Of a DNA stretch of 61,053 bases, positions 27,600-37,228 are shown piece by piece. A program made the position numbers and the translations under genes. How positions within the stretch are numbered: position 1 is the first letter of the stretch; every line of letters starts with the position of its first letter. The DNA comes from an uncultured Collinsella sp. (GTDB lineage Bacteria; Actinomycetota; Coriobacteriia; Coriobacteriales; Coriobacteriaceae). The notes beneath the pieces are model-generated. The model saw only the letters and a list, made by a program, of their open reading frames with translations, was not told the DNA's origin and did no database searches. Location: the NCBI GenBank assembly GCA_900551365.1, contig URVZ01000003.1, positions 1 through 61,053 on the forward strand, read 5' to 3'.

Positions 27600-27965
27600 A
27601 TGCGCTTTATGCTTAACTGGCTCTTCACCTCGATCGCCATCGCGATCGCCACGTTCCTCGTCCCCGGTATCCAACCCTTCGGCTTTGCCGAGGCTTGGGT
27701 CTGCTTTGCCTTCGTGGGACTGTTCCTCAACATCGTCGACTCGCTCGTCAAGCCGTTCCTGACGGTCATCTCGCTGCCGCTCACTATTATCACGCTTGGT
27801 ATTTTTCAGCTCGTAGTCAACAGCTTTATGCTCGAGCTGGCCAGCTACCTGTCGGTCAATCTGCTGGGCGCGGGTATCTCCATTGCCGGCTTTGGATCGG
27901 CCTTTATGGGCAGCATCCTGGTATCCATCATGCGCAGCATTCTCGACAGCATCGCCGAGGGCTAG
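27600..27965 (+). CDS. Small four-helix membrane protein (phage holin 4_2-like)
   Basis: 121 residues, mostly hydrophobic, with about four membrane segments (5-22, 28-50, 57-78, 90-115). The N-terminal pattern WLFTSIAIAIATFLVPGI and the central VDSLVKPFLTVISLPLTIITLG match the PF04020 family (phage holin family / YvlD), which is chromosomal and of unsettled function; some members relate to envelope stress. No phage genes are nearby. Start ATG 27600 has AAAGGA upstream. Followed by a strong terminator. Confidence 0.88.
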   Translation: MRFMLNWLFTSIAIAIATFLVPGIQPFGFAEAWVCFAFVGLFLNIVDSLVKPFLTVISLPLTIITLGIFQLVVNSFMLELASYLSVNLLGAGISIAGFGSAFMGSILVSIMRSILDSIAEG

Positions 27966-28001
27966 AACTGTTCAATACGAACCGTCATATCGACCCAAAA
28001 C

Positions 28002-28040
28002 GAAGGCCGCCCATCGCAAAAAATGGGCGGCCTTCTTATT
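28002..28040 (+). terminator. Rho-independent terminator
   Basis: A 13-bp perfect stem (GAAGGCCGCCCAT with ATGGGCGGCCTTC) and then TTATTT, 37 bases past the stop of the membrane protein gene. It can act in both directions and also faces the Rrf2 gene. Confidence 0.9.
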
Positions 28041-28103
28041 TGTCAAGTCTCAAAGGACGAGAGAATCTACCATTTCTACCCCGTCCCCAAATGCAGGTGT
28101 GGG

Positions 28104-28532
28104 TTAGATGACATAGTCGTAGCCATGGTTGGGAGCGACAAGTTGATCGAGCGTCACACCGTCGAGGTAGTCGTTGATGAGCTTGTCCAGGTTCTTCCAC
28201 ACGTCGAGCGTGGGGCACTCGTCCGAACGCGAACAGCCCTTGCAGTCGCCGTCCAGGCATGCGACCGGTGCTAGGCTGCCCTCGGTCAGACGCAAGATCT
28301 CGCCCACCGTGTACTGCTCGGGCGGGCGCGTGAGCACGTAGCCGCCGCCCTTGCCACGCATACCCGAGAGCATGTTGGCACGTACGAGCGTAGCCAAGAT
28401 GTTCTCGAGATATTTCTCGGAAATCCCCTGTCGCGCCGCGATCTCTTTGAGCGGGATGCGACCGGCCGCCTGGTGCTCGGCCAGATCGACCATAACGCGC
28501 AGGGCATATCTGCCCTTAGTAGAAACCAACAT
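28104..28532 (-). CDS. Rrf2-family regulator with four cysteines
   Basis: 142 residues. The N-terminal winged helix (MLVSTKGRYALRVMVDLAEH, then IAARQGISEKYLENILATL) and the wing GMRGKGGGYVLTRP are standard Rrf2. The sensor loop has C92, C97, C100 and C106 (C-x4-C-x2-C-x5-C), so an Fe-S cluster, as in IscR or NsrR, is more likely than the cluster-free CymR type. It is divergent from cysK across 253 bp and near mnmA, which points to control of cysteine or sulfur supply. Target sites were not identified. The family call is firm; the ligand and regulon are inferred. Confidence 0.93.
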   Translation of the reverse strand: MLVSTKGRYALRVMVDLAEHQAAGRIPLKEIAARQGISEKYLENILATLVRANMLSGMRGKGGGYVLTRPPEQYTVGEILRLTEGSLAPVACLDGDCKGCSRSDECPTLDVWKNLDKLINDYLDGVTLDQLVAPNHGYDYVI

Positions 28533-28649
28533 ATATAGTGCTGCCTTTCGGTCATTTAGTCCGTAGAAATTCTAGCCGAAAAATTGGTTTTGAAAATACC
28601 CGTTCCGGTCAAGATGGTTAATCGACTCGTAATAATCTTCTATTTCCTA

Positions 28650-28678
28650 TTGCGTTACTAGGCTTTACTGTCTACTAT
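28650..28678 (+). promoter_or_regulatory. Likely cysK promoter
   Basis: TTGCGT (28650-28655), a 17-bp spacer and TACTAT (28673-28678) form a good sigma-70-type promoter facing cysK, leaving a leader of about 100 bases. In the leader, AACCCA/TGGGTT and ACCGT/ACGGT could form two short hairpins. The promoter lies in the Rrf2-cysK divergent region, where the Rrf2 protein would be expected to bind. Confidence 0.6.
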
Positions 28679-28785
28679 GCTTGCCAACAGCAAAACGAAC
28701 AACCCATAAGGTTTGTGGGTTTCGCTGCTATACACACCGTAAAACCACACGGTATCCAGTCATTTGAACATTTTGGAGGTTCACC

Positions 28786-29724
<939 letters not shown>

Positions 29725-29828
29725 AGCCTGTCGCCCATAGGTTGAGCCCACGGACGAGCCGGTCTCCTCTCTCTCCCGGCAGTCTGAGCCCATCTCATTA
29801 GGGCGTCCCACAGGACGCCCGAACTTGC

Positions 29829-29877
29829 TACAATGTCTGCGGCGCGGAACCAGCCTCCCGCGCCGCTTTTCTTTTTT
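29829..29877 (+). promoter_or_regulatory. Extended -10 promoter with 5' hairpin and U-run before mnmA
   Basis: TACAAT (29829-29834) is preceded by TG at one-base spacing (extended -10). About where transcription would start, GCGGCGCGG (29839-29847) pairs with CCGCGCCGC (29858-29866), directly followed by TTTTCTTTTTT. This is terminator geometry at the very 5' end of the mnmA message, or alternatively the terminator of cysK read-through. A second hairpin, GGGCGTCC/GGACGCCC (29801-29820), lies just upstream without a T-run. Confidence 0.6.
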
Positions 29878-29906
29878 GGCCACATGCCACCAAGGAGAAC
29901 CTCCCC

Positions 29907-31007
29907 ATGCACAACAAGCGCGTGCTCGTCGCCATGAGTGGCGGCGTCGATTCCAGCGTGACCGCGTATCTGCTCAAAAGCCAGGGTTACGAATGTGTCG
30001 GCGCCACCATGCGCCTCACCTGCCCCGCGCCCGATCCCGTCACGAGCACGAGTAAGGTCGACCGCGACATCGCCGATGCAAAGGCCGTCGCCGAGCGCCT
30101 GGGGATACCCCACCATGTACTTAACCTGCAGCAGACCTTCGACCGCAATGTTATCGAGCGCTTCGTGACCGCCTATCAGGAGGGGCTGACGCCCAACCCA
30201 TGCATCATCTGCAACCGCCACATTAAGTTTGGCGCATTGCTGGATGCGGCGCTGGATATGGGCTGCGACTACATCGCCACAGGTCACTACGCCAAAACAA
30301 GCCAGGCGTCCGACGGCACCTGGCAGCTGCATCGCGGCGAAGACCCCAAGAAGGACCAGAGCTACTTTTTGTATTCGCTCACGCAGGAGCGCCTGGCACG
30401 CACGATCTTTCCGCTGGCTGGGCTGGACAAAGAGCGCGACGTGCGCCGCATTGCCGCCGAGCAGGGCTTCATCAACGCCAAGAAGGCCGAGAGCGAGGAT
30501 ATCTGCTTTATTCCAGACGGCGACTACGCGGGCTATATCGAGCGCCGCTGCGGACATGCCGCCGAGCCGGGCGATATTGTATGGCGCGACGGCAGCGTAG
30601 TCGGACGCCACAACGGCGCGTTGCGCTATACCATCGGCCAGCGCAAGGGCCTGGGCGTCGCGATGGCGCATCCCGTGTACGTAACGGGCGTCGATGCCGC
30701 CAACAACACTGTGCACCTGGGCGAGACCGAGGACCTGACGGCCACAGCGCTCACGGCCAACGACTGGATCTGGAGCGCCCCTGCCGACCGCATGGAGGCA
30801 GAGCTCACGTCCGGCGGCATTCGCGTGGGCGCCAAGCACCGCTACCATCAAAAGGATCAGGCAGCGACCCTTACACGTGGCGCCGACGGACAAATGCTAC
30901 TGACTTTTGACGAGCCGCAGCGAGCCATCGCCCCCGGCCAAGCCGTTGTAGTCTATCGCGGCGACATCGTCCTCGGCGGCGGCACGGTGACCGGCGCACT
31001 TAAGTAG
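29907..31007 (+). CDS. mnmA: tRNA-specific 2-thiouridylase MnmA
   Basis: Adds sulfur at C2 of the wobble uridine in Lys, Glu and Gln tRNAs. 366 residues from ATG 29907 with CAAGGAG upstream. The PP-loop SGGVDSS lies at about residues 11-17. The catalytic Cys pair is in NPCIICNRHIKF (first Cys near 97) and SEDICFI (near 200). GQRKGLG marks the start of the central domain, and the C-terminal beta-barrel follows. Full length. It would use persulfide sulfur derived from cysteine, fitting its place beside cysK. Confidence 0.96.
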   Translation: MHNKRVLVAMSGGVDSSVTAYLLKSQGYECVGATMRLTCPAPDPVTSTSKVDRDIADAKAVAERLGIPHHVLNLQQTFDRNVIERFVTAYQEGLTPNPCIICNRHIKFGALLDAALDMGCDYIATGHYAKTSQASDGTWQLHRGEDPKKDQSYFLYSLTQERLARTIFPLAGLDKERDVRRIAAEQGFINAKKAESEDICFIPDGDYAGYIERRCGHAAEPGDIVWRDGSVVGRHNGALRYTIGQRKGLGVAMAHPVYVTGVDAANNTVHLGETEDLTATALTANDWIWSAPADRMEAELTSGGIRVGAKHRYHQKDQAATLTRGADGQMLLTFDEPQRAIAPGQAVVVYRGDIVLGGGTVTGALK

Positions 31008-31025
31008 CCCCATCCCCTTCATAAA

Positions 31026-31088
31026 TTGCGGTGAAATAGGGACTGTTTAAGCGTTTAAAACCGCCAAACAGTCCCTATTTCACCGCAA
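31026..31088. repeat. 63-bp palindromic repeat, family B copy 1
   Basis: A perfect inverted repeat with 23-bp arms (31026-31048 and 31066-31088) around a 17-base loop, beginning TTGCGGTGAAATAGGGAC. A second 63-bp copy lies at 55446-55508. Sits 19 bases past mnmA and could end its transcript as a stem, but it has no T-run. Confidence 0.93.
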
Positions 31089-31143
31089 CTTAGAGAGGAC
31101 GGCCTCGGTCGGTACTGCCATATCAGCCGAGGCCGCTGCATCG

Positions 31144-32187
31144 TTAGCGCTGTACGTAGGCGCGGACGAGCTCGTAGGTGTTGCGCACGCCGTCGATGTG
31201 GCTGCGCTCGTAGTTGTGGCTCGCGTACACGCCGGGGCCGATCAGGCCGTGACGGATGTCGTAGCCGGCAGAGAGCGTGGCCTCGACGTCCGAGCCGTAA
31301 TGCGGGTACACGTCGATGGCATAATCGAGCTCAAGCTCGCGCGCGATATTGGACAGCGTGGTCACCAGATCGTAGTTGTAGGGACCACCCGAATCCTTGG
31401 CGCAAATCGACACCATACGCTCGGTGCAGCCCAGGTCGTCACCCACGCAGCCCATGTCCACGCTGATCATCTCGCGCGTATCGGCCGGCACAAAGGCACC
31501 GCCGTGGCCGACCTCCTCATACACGGTAAAGAGCAGCGAAACCTTACGCGAAAGCGTCACCTCACCAGCGGCGACGGCACGCGCCAAGCCCAGCAAAATG
31601 GCGGCCGACAGCTTGTCGTCCAAGAAGCGGCTCTTAATGTAGCCGCTCTCCGTCACTGTGGTGCGCGGGTCCATAGCGATGATGTCGCCGGTCTGAACAC
31701 CCAGCTCGAGCACATCGTCCTTGCTGTCGACATTCTCATCGAGCAGGATCTCCATGTTCTTCTCGATGGTCTTGACCGGCTCATCGGCCACATGCGCCGA
31801 AGGCTCGGTGTTAAGGACCACGCCCGTGTAGACATTGCCGTCACGCGTGTAGACGGTGCAGTTCTCGCCATCGGCCGTGGACCACTGGTGCCCGCCGAGG
31901 GTCGTGGGGCGCAGGCGACCATTGTCCTTAATGGAGCGTACCATGGCGCCCAGGGTATCGACATGGCTCGCCAACACGAGCGGCTCACCCTCACCACCAA
32001 GCTCAACGAGCACATTGCCCTTATTGGAGCGATCGGGCCCAAAGCCCATATCGCGCAACGTCTCCATCAGATAATCAGTAGCCGCACGAGTAAACCCCGT
32101 AGGCGAAGCGATAGAAGTCAGCGTCTTAAGCTGTCCTGCGATATAGGAGAGCGTCTCCTCTAGAGAAGCATCAATATTAGAAGTCAT
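31144..32187 (-). CDS. M42-family metallopeptidase
   Basis: 347 residues. I start at ATG 32187 (MTSNIDAS), six bases after GGAAGG; the in-frame ATG at 32193 abuts that site too closely. M42 enzymes are large tetrahedral dodecamers with two metals that trim peptides. Visible metal and catalytic motifs are SHVDT, SRFLDDKL, YEEVGHGG (catalytic Glu and ligand), SVDMG and SHNYERSH. An inserted PDZ-like lid (about 100-160) separates the first motif from the rest, as usual. Cytoplasmic, monocistronic; a 233-bp repeat element lies about 211 bases upstream. Confidence 0.94.
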   Translation of the reverse strand: MTSNIDASLEETLSYIAGQLKTLTSIASPTGFTRAATDYLMETLRDMGFGPDRSNKGNVLVELGGEGEPLVLASHVDTLGAMVRSIKDNGRLRPTTLGGHQWSTADGENCTVYTRDGNVYTGVVLNTEPSAHVADEPVKTIEKNMEILLDENVDSKDDVLELGVQTGDIIAMDPRTTVTESGYIKSRFLDDKLSAAILLGLARAVAAGEVTLSRKVSLLFTVYEEVGHGGAFVPADTREMISVDMGCVGDDLGCTERMVSICAKDSGGPYNYDLVTTLSNIARELELDYAIDVYPHYGSDVEATLSAGYDIRHGLIGPGVYASHNYERSHIDGVRNTYELVRAYVQR

Positions 32188-32710
32188 ATGCATCCTTCCA
32201 AGTAAAACTAAGACCGAGTCCCGATTTTAACCGTTCTGCACGTGCAATGCCCCAGGAGCCGAGCCGACTCCAGACGTCCCCGCACCGGTTTTGTGCACGT
32301 GCACGGCTTACAATCCCAATCTTGCATAAATCCTATCGGTATCTGCATAGAAATGAGGCATCTTTTTGCTTCGTCTCAGGGTGCCCCACCTTGGACCGTG
32401 CAAAAAACGGACTATTCAGCACCGTGGGCCCAACGGCCCCATCGCGAACGACAAAACGACGCGGTTACAGCAGTGTTGCAGGTCGTCGCGAAGCAAAAAC
32501 TCAGTAACAACCCCCTCCACTCATCGATAGCCCGCTCACAATGGCTGTCGATGGGCGCCTGCGGGCCACTACGGCCTATTCACAACGTTATGCATTTTTA
32601 AGAGCTTGCTGAATACTCCCAAAAATGCACGCTGGGAAGTGCACCACCTATCCACAGCAGACAGTACACCTTGGTTTTGCCCGTCTCAGGGCATCGACGC
32701 AGCACAAAAA
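32188..32710. other. Gene-free region holding repeat element C1
   Basis: No credible coding frame was seen. Near the peptidase end it holds palindromic GTGCAC-type words (CTGCACGTGCA near 32236 and TGTGCACGTGCAC near 32292). The 233-bp element C1 occupies 32398-32630. The fucO terminator closes the region. Confidence 0.7.
32398..32630. repeat. 233-bp element with terminal inverted repeats (C1)
   Basis: The left end begins GTGCAAAAAACGGACTATTC (32398) and the right end (32608-32630), read in reverse, begins GTGCATTTTTGGGAGTATTC, an imperfect 23-bp terminal inverted repeat. The same structure of exactly 233 bp recurs at 45989-46221. The ends and about 35 bp outside the left end are well conserved between copies, while the interior is diverged. 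There is no coding frame inside. Confidence 0.8.
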
Positions 32711-32737
32711 GCCCCGCCGTGCGTAGCACGGCGGGGC
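32711..32737 (-). terminator. Terminator of fucO
   Basis: A 12-bp perfect stem (GCCCCGCCGTGC with GCACGGCGGGGC) and a 3-base loop, with five T residues on the minus strand (32706-32710). Confidence 0.92.
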
Positions 32738-32790
32738 CATCGACAAGTCAAAAGACCATACGCCTACGGGCGAAGGAGCACCAAATTAAG

Positions 32791-33957
32791 CTAGGCAGCC
32801 GGGCAGATCTTCTTGAAGAGCTCGATGACATCGTCGAGCGTCGCCTCGCGCGGGTTGCCCGGGAAGCAAGCGTCGGCCATGGCGTCCTTGGCCAGGACCT
32901 CGATCTCGTCAGCCTTCATGGCCTCGCAGACGTGCGGGATGTTCACGTCGGCGGAAAGCTGCTTAACGGCGGCGATAGCAGCGTCGGCAGCCTCGTCGGT
33001 GCTCATGCCCGTGGTGTCAACGCCCATGGCGACGGCGACCTTGGCCAGGCGCTCGGTGCAAACAGGCTTGTTGAACTCCATGGCGATCGGCAGCAGCATG
33101 GCGCAGGCGACACCGTGCGGGGTATCGTAGTGAGCGGACAGGGTGTGAGCCATGGCGTGGTCGATGCCCAGGCCAACATTGGAGAAGCCCATGCCGGCGA
33201 CATACTGGCCAAGAGCCATGCCCTCGCGGCCGGAGCCGGGCTGACCGGACTTGGCCTCGGCAACGGAGTCACGCAGGTTCTCGCTGATCAGTTTAATGGC
33301 CTCAAAGTGGAACATGTCGGAGAGCTCCCAAGCGCCCTTGGTGGTGTAGCCCTCGATGGCGTGGGTCAGAGCGTCCATGCCGGTAGAGGCGGTCAGGCCG
33401 GCGGGCATGGAGGCCATCATATCGGGGTCGACGACGGCGACCTCGGGGGCGTCGTTGGTGTCGACGCACACGAACTTGCGGACCTTCTCGGGGTCGGTGA
33501 TGACGTAGTTGATGGTCACCTCGGCGGCGGTACCGGCAGTCGTCGGCACAGCGATGGTGAACACGGCGTGGTTCTTAGTGGGAGCAACGCCCTCGAGGCT
33601 GCGGACATCGGCGAACTCAGGGTTGTTGATGATGATGCCGATAGCCTTGGCGGTGTCCATGGAGGAGCCACCACCAATGGTCACGATAGCGTCAGCCTCG
33701 GCGGCCTTGAAGGCCTCGACGCCGTCCTTGACGTTCTGGATGGTGGGGTTGGGCTTAATCTCGGAGTAGAGGCTCCAAGCGATACCGGCGGCGTCAAGCT
33801 CGTCGGTCACCTTAGCGGTAACGCCAAACTTGACTAGATCGGGGTCGGAGCAGACGAAGATCTTCTTGTAGCCGCGACGCTGGAGCTCGCCGGGGATCTC
33901 CTTGATGGCGCCGGAACCATGATAAGAGATGGTATTGAGAACGAAACGATTAGCCAT
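32791..33957 (-). CDS. fucO: Lactaldehyde reductase-like iron alcohol dehydrogenase
   Basis: 388 residues from ATG 33957 (MANRFVLN) behind GGGAGG. Long stretches match E. coli FucO as I remember it, for example NNPEFADVRSLEG, PTTAGTAAEVTINYVITD and DALTHAIEGY. Metal ligands of group III alcohol dehydrogenases are present: Asp and His in DALTHAI, His in IDHAMAHTL and His in YDTPHGVA; the NAD loop is GGGSSMDTAKA. It would reduce lactaldehyde to 1,2-propanediol during fucose or rhamnose fermentation, but no other fucose genes are in the window, so another short aldehyde is possible. An operator-like palindrome lies upstream at 34056-34073. Confidence 0.9.
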   Translation of the reverse strand: MANRFVLNTISYHGSGAIKEIPGELQRRGYKKIFVCSDPDLVKFGVTAKVTDELDAAGIAWSLYSEIKPNPTIQNVKDGVEAFKAAEADAIVTIGGGSSMDTAKAIGIIINNPEFADVRSLEGVAPTKNHAVFTIAVPTTAGTAAEVTINYVITDPEKVRKFVCVDTNDAPEVAVVDPDMMASMPAGLTASTGMDALTHAIEGYTTKGAWELSDMFHFEAIKLISENLRDSVAEAKSGQPGSGREGMALGQYVAGMGFSNVGLGIDHAMAHTLSAHYDTPHGVACAMLLPIAMEFNKPVCTERLAKVAVAMGVDTTGMSTDEAADAAIAAVKQLSADVNIPHVCEAMKADEIEVLAKDAMADACFPGNPREATLDDVIELFKKICPAA

Positions 33958-34055
33958 TGATAGCCTCCCATCGTGTGCGGGGCACCCATTACGCCCCACG
34001 CTATGAGTCCCATCCTAACGCTTTTGAAACGAAAAACGCGTGAGAACGTCAAATT

Positions 34056-34073
34056 TGTTAAAGCGTTTCAACA
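34056..34073. promoter_or_regulatory. Operator-like palindrome upstream of fucO
   Basis: TGTTAAAGCGTTTCAACA is an 18-bp imperfect palindrome (7 of 9 half-site positions) about 100 bases before the fucO start. It has the central CG/GC and AAA/TTT pattern of LacI/CcpA-family sites. A related half, CGCTTTTGAAACG, lies about 25 bases closer to the gene. The regulator is not in the window. Confidence 0.45.
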
Positions 34074-34089
34074 GATGATGAAAAATATT

Positions 34090-34116
34090 GCGGCAAAGGG
34101 ACAGCCCCTTTGCCGC
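34090..34116 (-). terminator. Terminator of the YoaK-like gene
   Basis: GCGGCAAAGGG pairs with CCCTTTGCCGC (11 bp), followed by AATATTTTT on the minus strand, directly after the stop at 34123. Confidence 0.85.
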
Positions 34117-34122
34117 ATTCGA

Positions 34123-34839
34123 TTACTTTCGACAGCCCTCTTTCCAAGCCTCGGCCGCAACCTTCCAGCGAAAACGCAAGTCGCGCTCGCGGTCGATGAA
34201 CATGATGGCAAACGCGACAAACAGCAGCACGCTCGCCACGACGATGGCGTGCAGGCCCATGCGCTCAATACACCAGTTGCCCAACACGGCGCCAAACACA
34301 AAGGTAAAAATCACGCCAAAGTACAGCAGGCCGTTTTCCAAAAAGCCGCGCCTGTGGGTGATGATGTAATCGTCCACGTTTTGCAGCGCGTTGCGCAAGT
34401 TGCCGATGCACATGGTCGTAGCGATGCCATGACCGTGAATCTTGCGGAAGCTCTCGACCTGCATGCCGCAGGCAAACGAAGTGAGGCAGTTGGCGAGCAG
34501 GTTGTAACCGCCACCGGGGATAAAGCTCACGCCCAGCAAGATGACGGCTTCAAAGAACACCGTCACTTGGCGCCAGTGAATCACGCTGCCAAACCGTTCG
34601 TGTACCAGGTCGGCAAGCATAATGCCCACGGCAAACGACACCACAGGGAAGAAGTAGCGCCCCGCAAGTGCCCAATTGCCCTCCGAGATGCTCACGCCCA
34701 CAAGCAGGATGTTGCCCGTCTGCGCGTTTGCGAAAACATGGTCGCGCCCAATGTACGAATACACATCCATAAAGCCGCCGGCGAGCGCCAGGATAATGCC
34801 CAGTTCGATGGACTCCGATATCTGTTTGGCACGCTGCAT
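34123..34839 (-). CDS. YoaK/DUF1275-family membrane protein
   Basis: 238 residues from ATG 34839 (MQRAKQISES), behind AAGGAGG. Six or so membrane segments are visible, with the family pattern GFMDVYSYIGRDHVFANAQTGNILLVG near the N-terminus (G-x-x-D and A-x-x-TGN). Another conserved block is SFACGMQ followed by TTMCIGNLRN. DUF1275 proteins are widespread inner-membrane proteins with no proven substrate. Divergent from the ygiQ-like gene; ends in its own terminator. Confidence 0.88.
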   Translation of the reverse strand: MQRAKQISESIELGIILALAGGFMDVYSYIGRDHVFANAQTGNILLVGVSISEGNWALAGRYFFPVVSFAVGIMLADLVHERFGSVIHWRQVTVFFEAVILLGVSFIPGGGYNLLANCLTSFACGMQVESFRKIHGHGIATTMCIGNLRNALQNVDDYIITHRRGFLENGLLYFGVIFTFVFGAVLGNWCIERMGLHAIVVASVLLFVAFAIMFIDRERDLRFRWKVAAEAWKEGCRK

Positions 34840-35021
34840 CGTCGTGCATCCTCCTTGTTGACGACCCTCTCGTGCGTTGGCGGAAACATAGCCGCCGTTC
34901 ATACTGTAACCCATTGACAACATGGCGTGCGCGCGAGACGGCTCCTTCGACACGGGGATACACAGTCTGGAAACAAACGACTGGCTCAGCAACGCTCTCA
35001 CTCACCAGCTCATGTACTCCC

Positions 35022-35054
35022 CCAGTCTTTTTAGCCCCGTCCCAAAAAGACTGG
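35022..35054. repeat. 11-bp inverted repeat before the ygiQ-like gene
   Basis: CCAGTCTTTTT (35022-35032) pairs with AAAAAGACTGG (35044-35054), directly followed by TACAAT (35056-35061), which could be a -10 box. The palindrome would then cover the -35 region and may be an operator, though it also fits the small palindromes scattered in this genome. Confidence 0.5.
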
Positions 35055-35092
35055 TTACAATTACGTGCAGCATACAGACACCGGGAGGGATC

Positions 35093-37228
35093 GTGGCAAA
35101 AAAGCCTCAGCACGCTCAGAACAGCCAACGCGGACAGCAGGGCAAACAGGACCAGCAGCAAAAGCGCGGCGGCAAGGCGCAGGGCTCGCGACCCACGCAT
35201 GCCTCAGCAGCGCCCGCCCGTCCCTGGCGCCCGGGCCGCGATAAGTTCCTCCCTGTCAGTCGCGCCGACATGGATGCGCGCGGCTGGGACCAGTGCGACT
35301 TTGTCTACATCTGCGGCGACGCCTACGTGGACCATCCCAGCTTTGGCATGGCCATCGTCAGCCGCGTCCTCGACGCGCACGGCTACAAGGTGGGCATCAT
35401 CTGCCAACCCGACTGGACCGACCCCGCCAGCATCACCGTGCTCGGCGAGCCGCGCCTGGGCTTTCTCGTCAGTGCCGGTAACATGGACTCCATGGTCAAC
35501 CACTATTCGGTGACCAAGCACCGCCGCCACACCGATGCCTATACCCCCGGTGGCGAGGAGGGGCACCGCCCCAATCGCGCCGTCACGGTCTACGGCAACC
35601 TCATCCGCCAAACGTTCAAGGATGCCCCCATCATTATCGGCGGCATCGAGGCAAGTCTGCGTCGCCTGGCCCACTACGACTACTGGCAGGACAAACTCAA
35701 GCGCTCGGTACTGCTCGACTCGGGCGCCGACATCCTCATCTACGGCATGGGCGAGCACGCGATCGTCGAGATCGCCGACGCGCTCGACGCGGGACTGCCC
35801 GTCGATCAGATTACCTATATCAACGGCACCGTCTACCGCACCAGCTCGCTCGACGAGGTCTACGACTACGACCTGCTGCCCAGCTGGGACGACCTTACCG
35901 CCGACAAGCTCAACTACGCGCGCAGCTTTAACGTGCAACAGCAGAACATGGACCCCATCACCGGGCATCGCCTGGTAGAACCCTACCCCAACAGCGTCTA
36001 TGTGGTGCAGAACCCGCCGTCGGCGACGCTCACCACCGACGAGATGGACGAGGTGGCCGAACTCCCCTACGCACGCGATTGGCATCCCGATTACGACGCA
36101 GCGGGCGGCGTGCCGGCCTTTGCCGAGATCAAATTTTCCATTAGCTCCAACCGCGGCTGTTTTGGCGAGTGCTCGTTTTGCGCCCTCACCTTCCACCAGG
36201 GCCGCGTGCTGCAGATGCGCAGCCACGACTCGATCATGCGCGAGGCCGAGCTACTCACGCACGATCCCGAGTTTAAGGGCTACATCAACGACGTGGGTGG
36301 ACCGACGGCCAACTTTAGCCGTCCCGCCTGCGACAAGCAGCTCAAGCACGGCGTGTGCAAGAACAAGCGCTGCCTGTGGCCGAGCGTGTGCAAGAACATG
36401 GTGGTCGACGAAAGCGGCTACACGCAGCTGTTGCGCGACCTGCGCCAGCTGCCGGGCGTCAAGAAGGTCTTCGTGCGCAGTGGCATCCGTTTTGACTACA
36501 CCATGGCCGATGCCTCGGACGAGTTTTTGCGCGAGCTGCTGGAACACCATGTCTCGGGCCAGCTGCGCGTAGCGCCCGAGCACGTGAGCGACGCGGTACT
36601 GTCCGTGATGGGCAAGCCGAGCCGAGCTGTCTACGACGCATTCTGCCGTAAATTTGAACGCTTGAATCGCGAATACGGACTCAAGCAGTACGTGGTGCCG
36701 TATCTGATCTCGAGCCACCCCGGTTCAACCATGAAGGAAGCCGTGGACCTTGCCGAAGCCGTGCGCGACATGGGCTACATGCCCGAGCAGGTACAGGACT
36801 TCTACCCCACCCCGTCCACCATGTCGACCTGCATGTACTACACCGGTGTAGATCCGCGCACCATGCAGCCGATCTACGTGGCGCGCGACCCGCATGAGAA
36901 GGCCATGCAGCGCGCGCTCATCCAGTATCGCAAGCCCGAGAACTACAAGCTGGTGCGCGAGGCGCTAGAGAAGGCCGGGCGTCGTGACCTGATCGGCTAT
37001 ACCAAGCATTGCCTGATTCGCCCCGTGCCGCCACGCCCGGGCGAGACGTCTGCCGGCGGTGGGCATGGCACCGGCAAGAAGGGCGGCAAGGCCCACGGTG
37101 GCGCCGCCGGCAAGGGGCCCAAGGGCAGCAAGGGCCACAGCGGCATGTCGCGTGCGCAGAACACTGCGGGCCGCAACCGTGCGGCGCAGGGACGACAGGG
37201 CGCCAACGGCGGCGGACGCCGCAATTAG
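35093..37228 (+). CDS. YgiQ-family radical SAM protein
   Basis: 711 residues from GTG 35093, which follows GGGAGGGATC; a longer frame back to 34922 has no such site. The radical SAM cluster motif is RGCFGECSFCAL (C-x3-C-x2-C, about residues 360-367). The N-terminal UPF0313 domain (DFVYICGDAYVDHPSFG) and the family-specific RPNRAVTVYGN region are seen. The last 60 residues are Gly/Lys/Arg-rich and likely disordered, and residues 1-45 are Gln/Lys-rich. Its substrate is unknown. The stop overlaps the convergent CPBP gene stop by 3-4 bases. Confidence 0.92.
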   Translation: MAKKPQHAQNSQRGQQGKQDQQQKRGGKAQGSRPTHASAAPARPWRPGRDKFLPVSRADMDARGWDQCDFVYICGDAYVDHPSFGMAIVSRVLDAHGYKVGIICQPDWTDPASITVLGEPRLGFLVSAGNMDSMVNHYSVTKHRRHTDAYTPGGEEGHRPNRAVTVYGNLIRQTFKDAPIIIGGIEASLRRLAHYDYWQDKLKRSVLLDSGADILIYGMGEHAIVEIADALDAGLPVDQITYINGTVYRTSSLDEVYDYDLLPSWDDLTADKLNYARSFNVQQQNMDPITGHRLVEPYPNSVYVVQNPPSATLTTDEMDEVAELPYARDWHPDYDAAGGVPAFAEIKFSISSNRGCFGECSFCALTFHQGRVLQMRSHDSIMREAELLTHDPEFKGYINDVGGPTANFSRPACDKQLKHGVCKNKRCLWPSVCKNMVVDESGYTQLLRDLRQLPGVKKVFVRSGIRFDYTMADASDEFLRELLEHHVSGQLRVAPEHVSDAVLSVMGKPSRAVYDAFCRKFERLNREYGLKQYVVPYLISSHPGSTMKEAVDLAEAVRDMGYMPEQVQDFYPTPSTMSTCMYYTGVDPRTMQPIYVARDPHEKAMQRALIQYRKPENYKLVREALEKAGRRDLIGYTKHCLIRPVPPRPGETSAGGGHGTGKKGGKAHGGAAGKGPKGSKGHSGMSRAQNTAGRNRAAQGRQGANGGGRRN

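Noticed and set aside
27600..27965. The holin-like protein as a prophage marker
   Set aside because: PF04020-type proteins are common chromosomal genes and no phage genes are adjacent.
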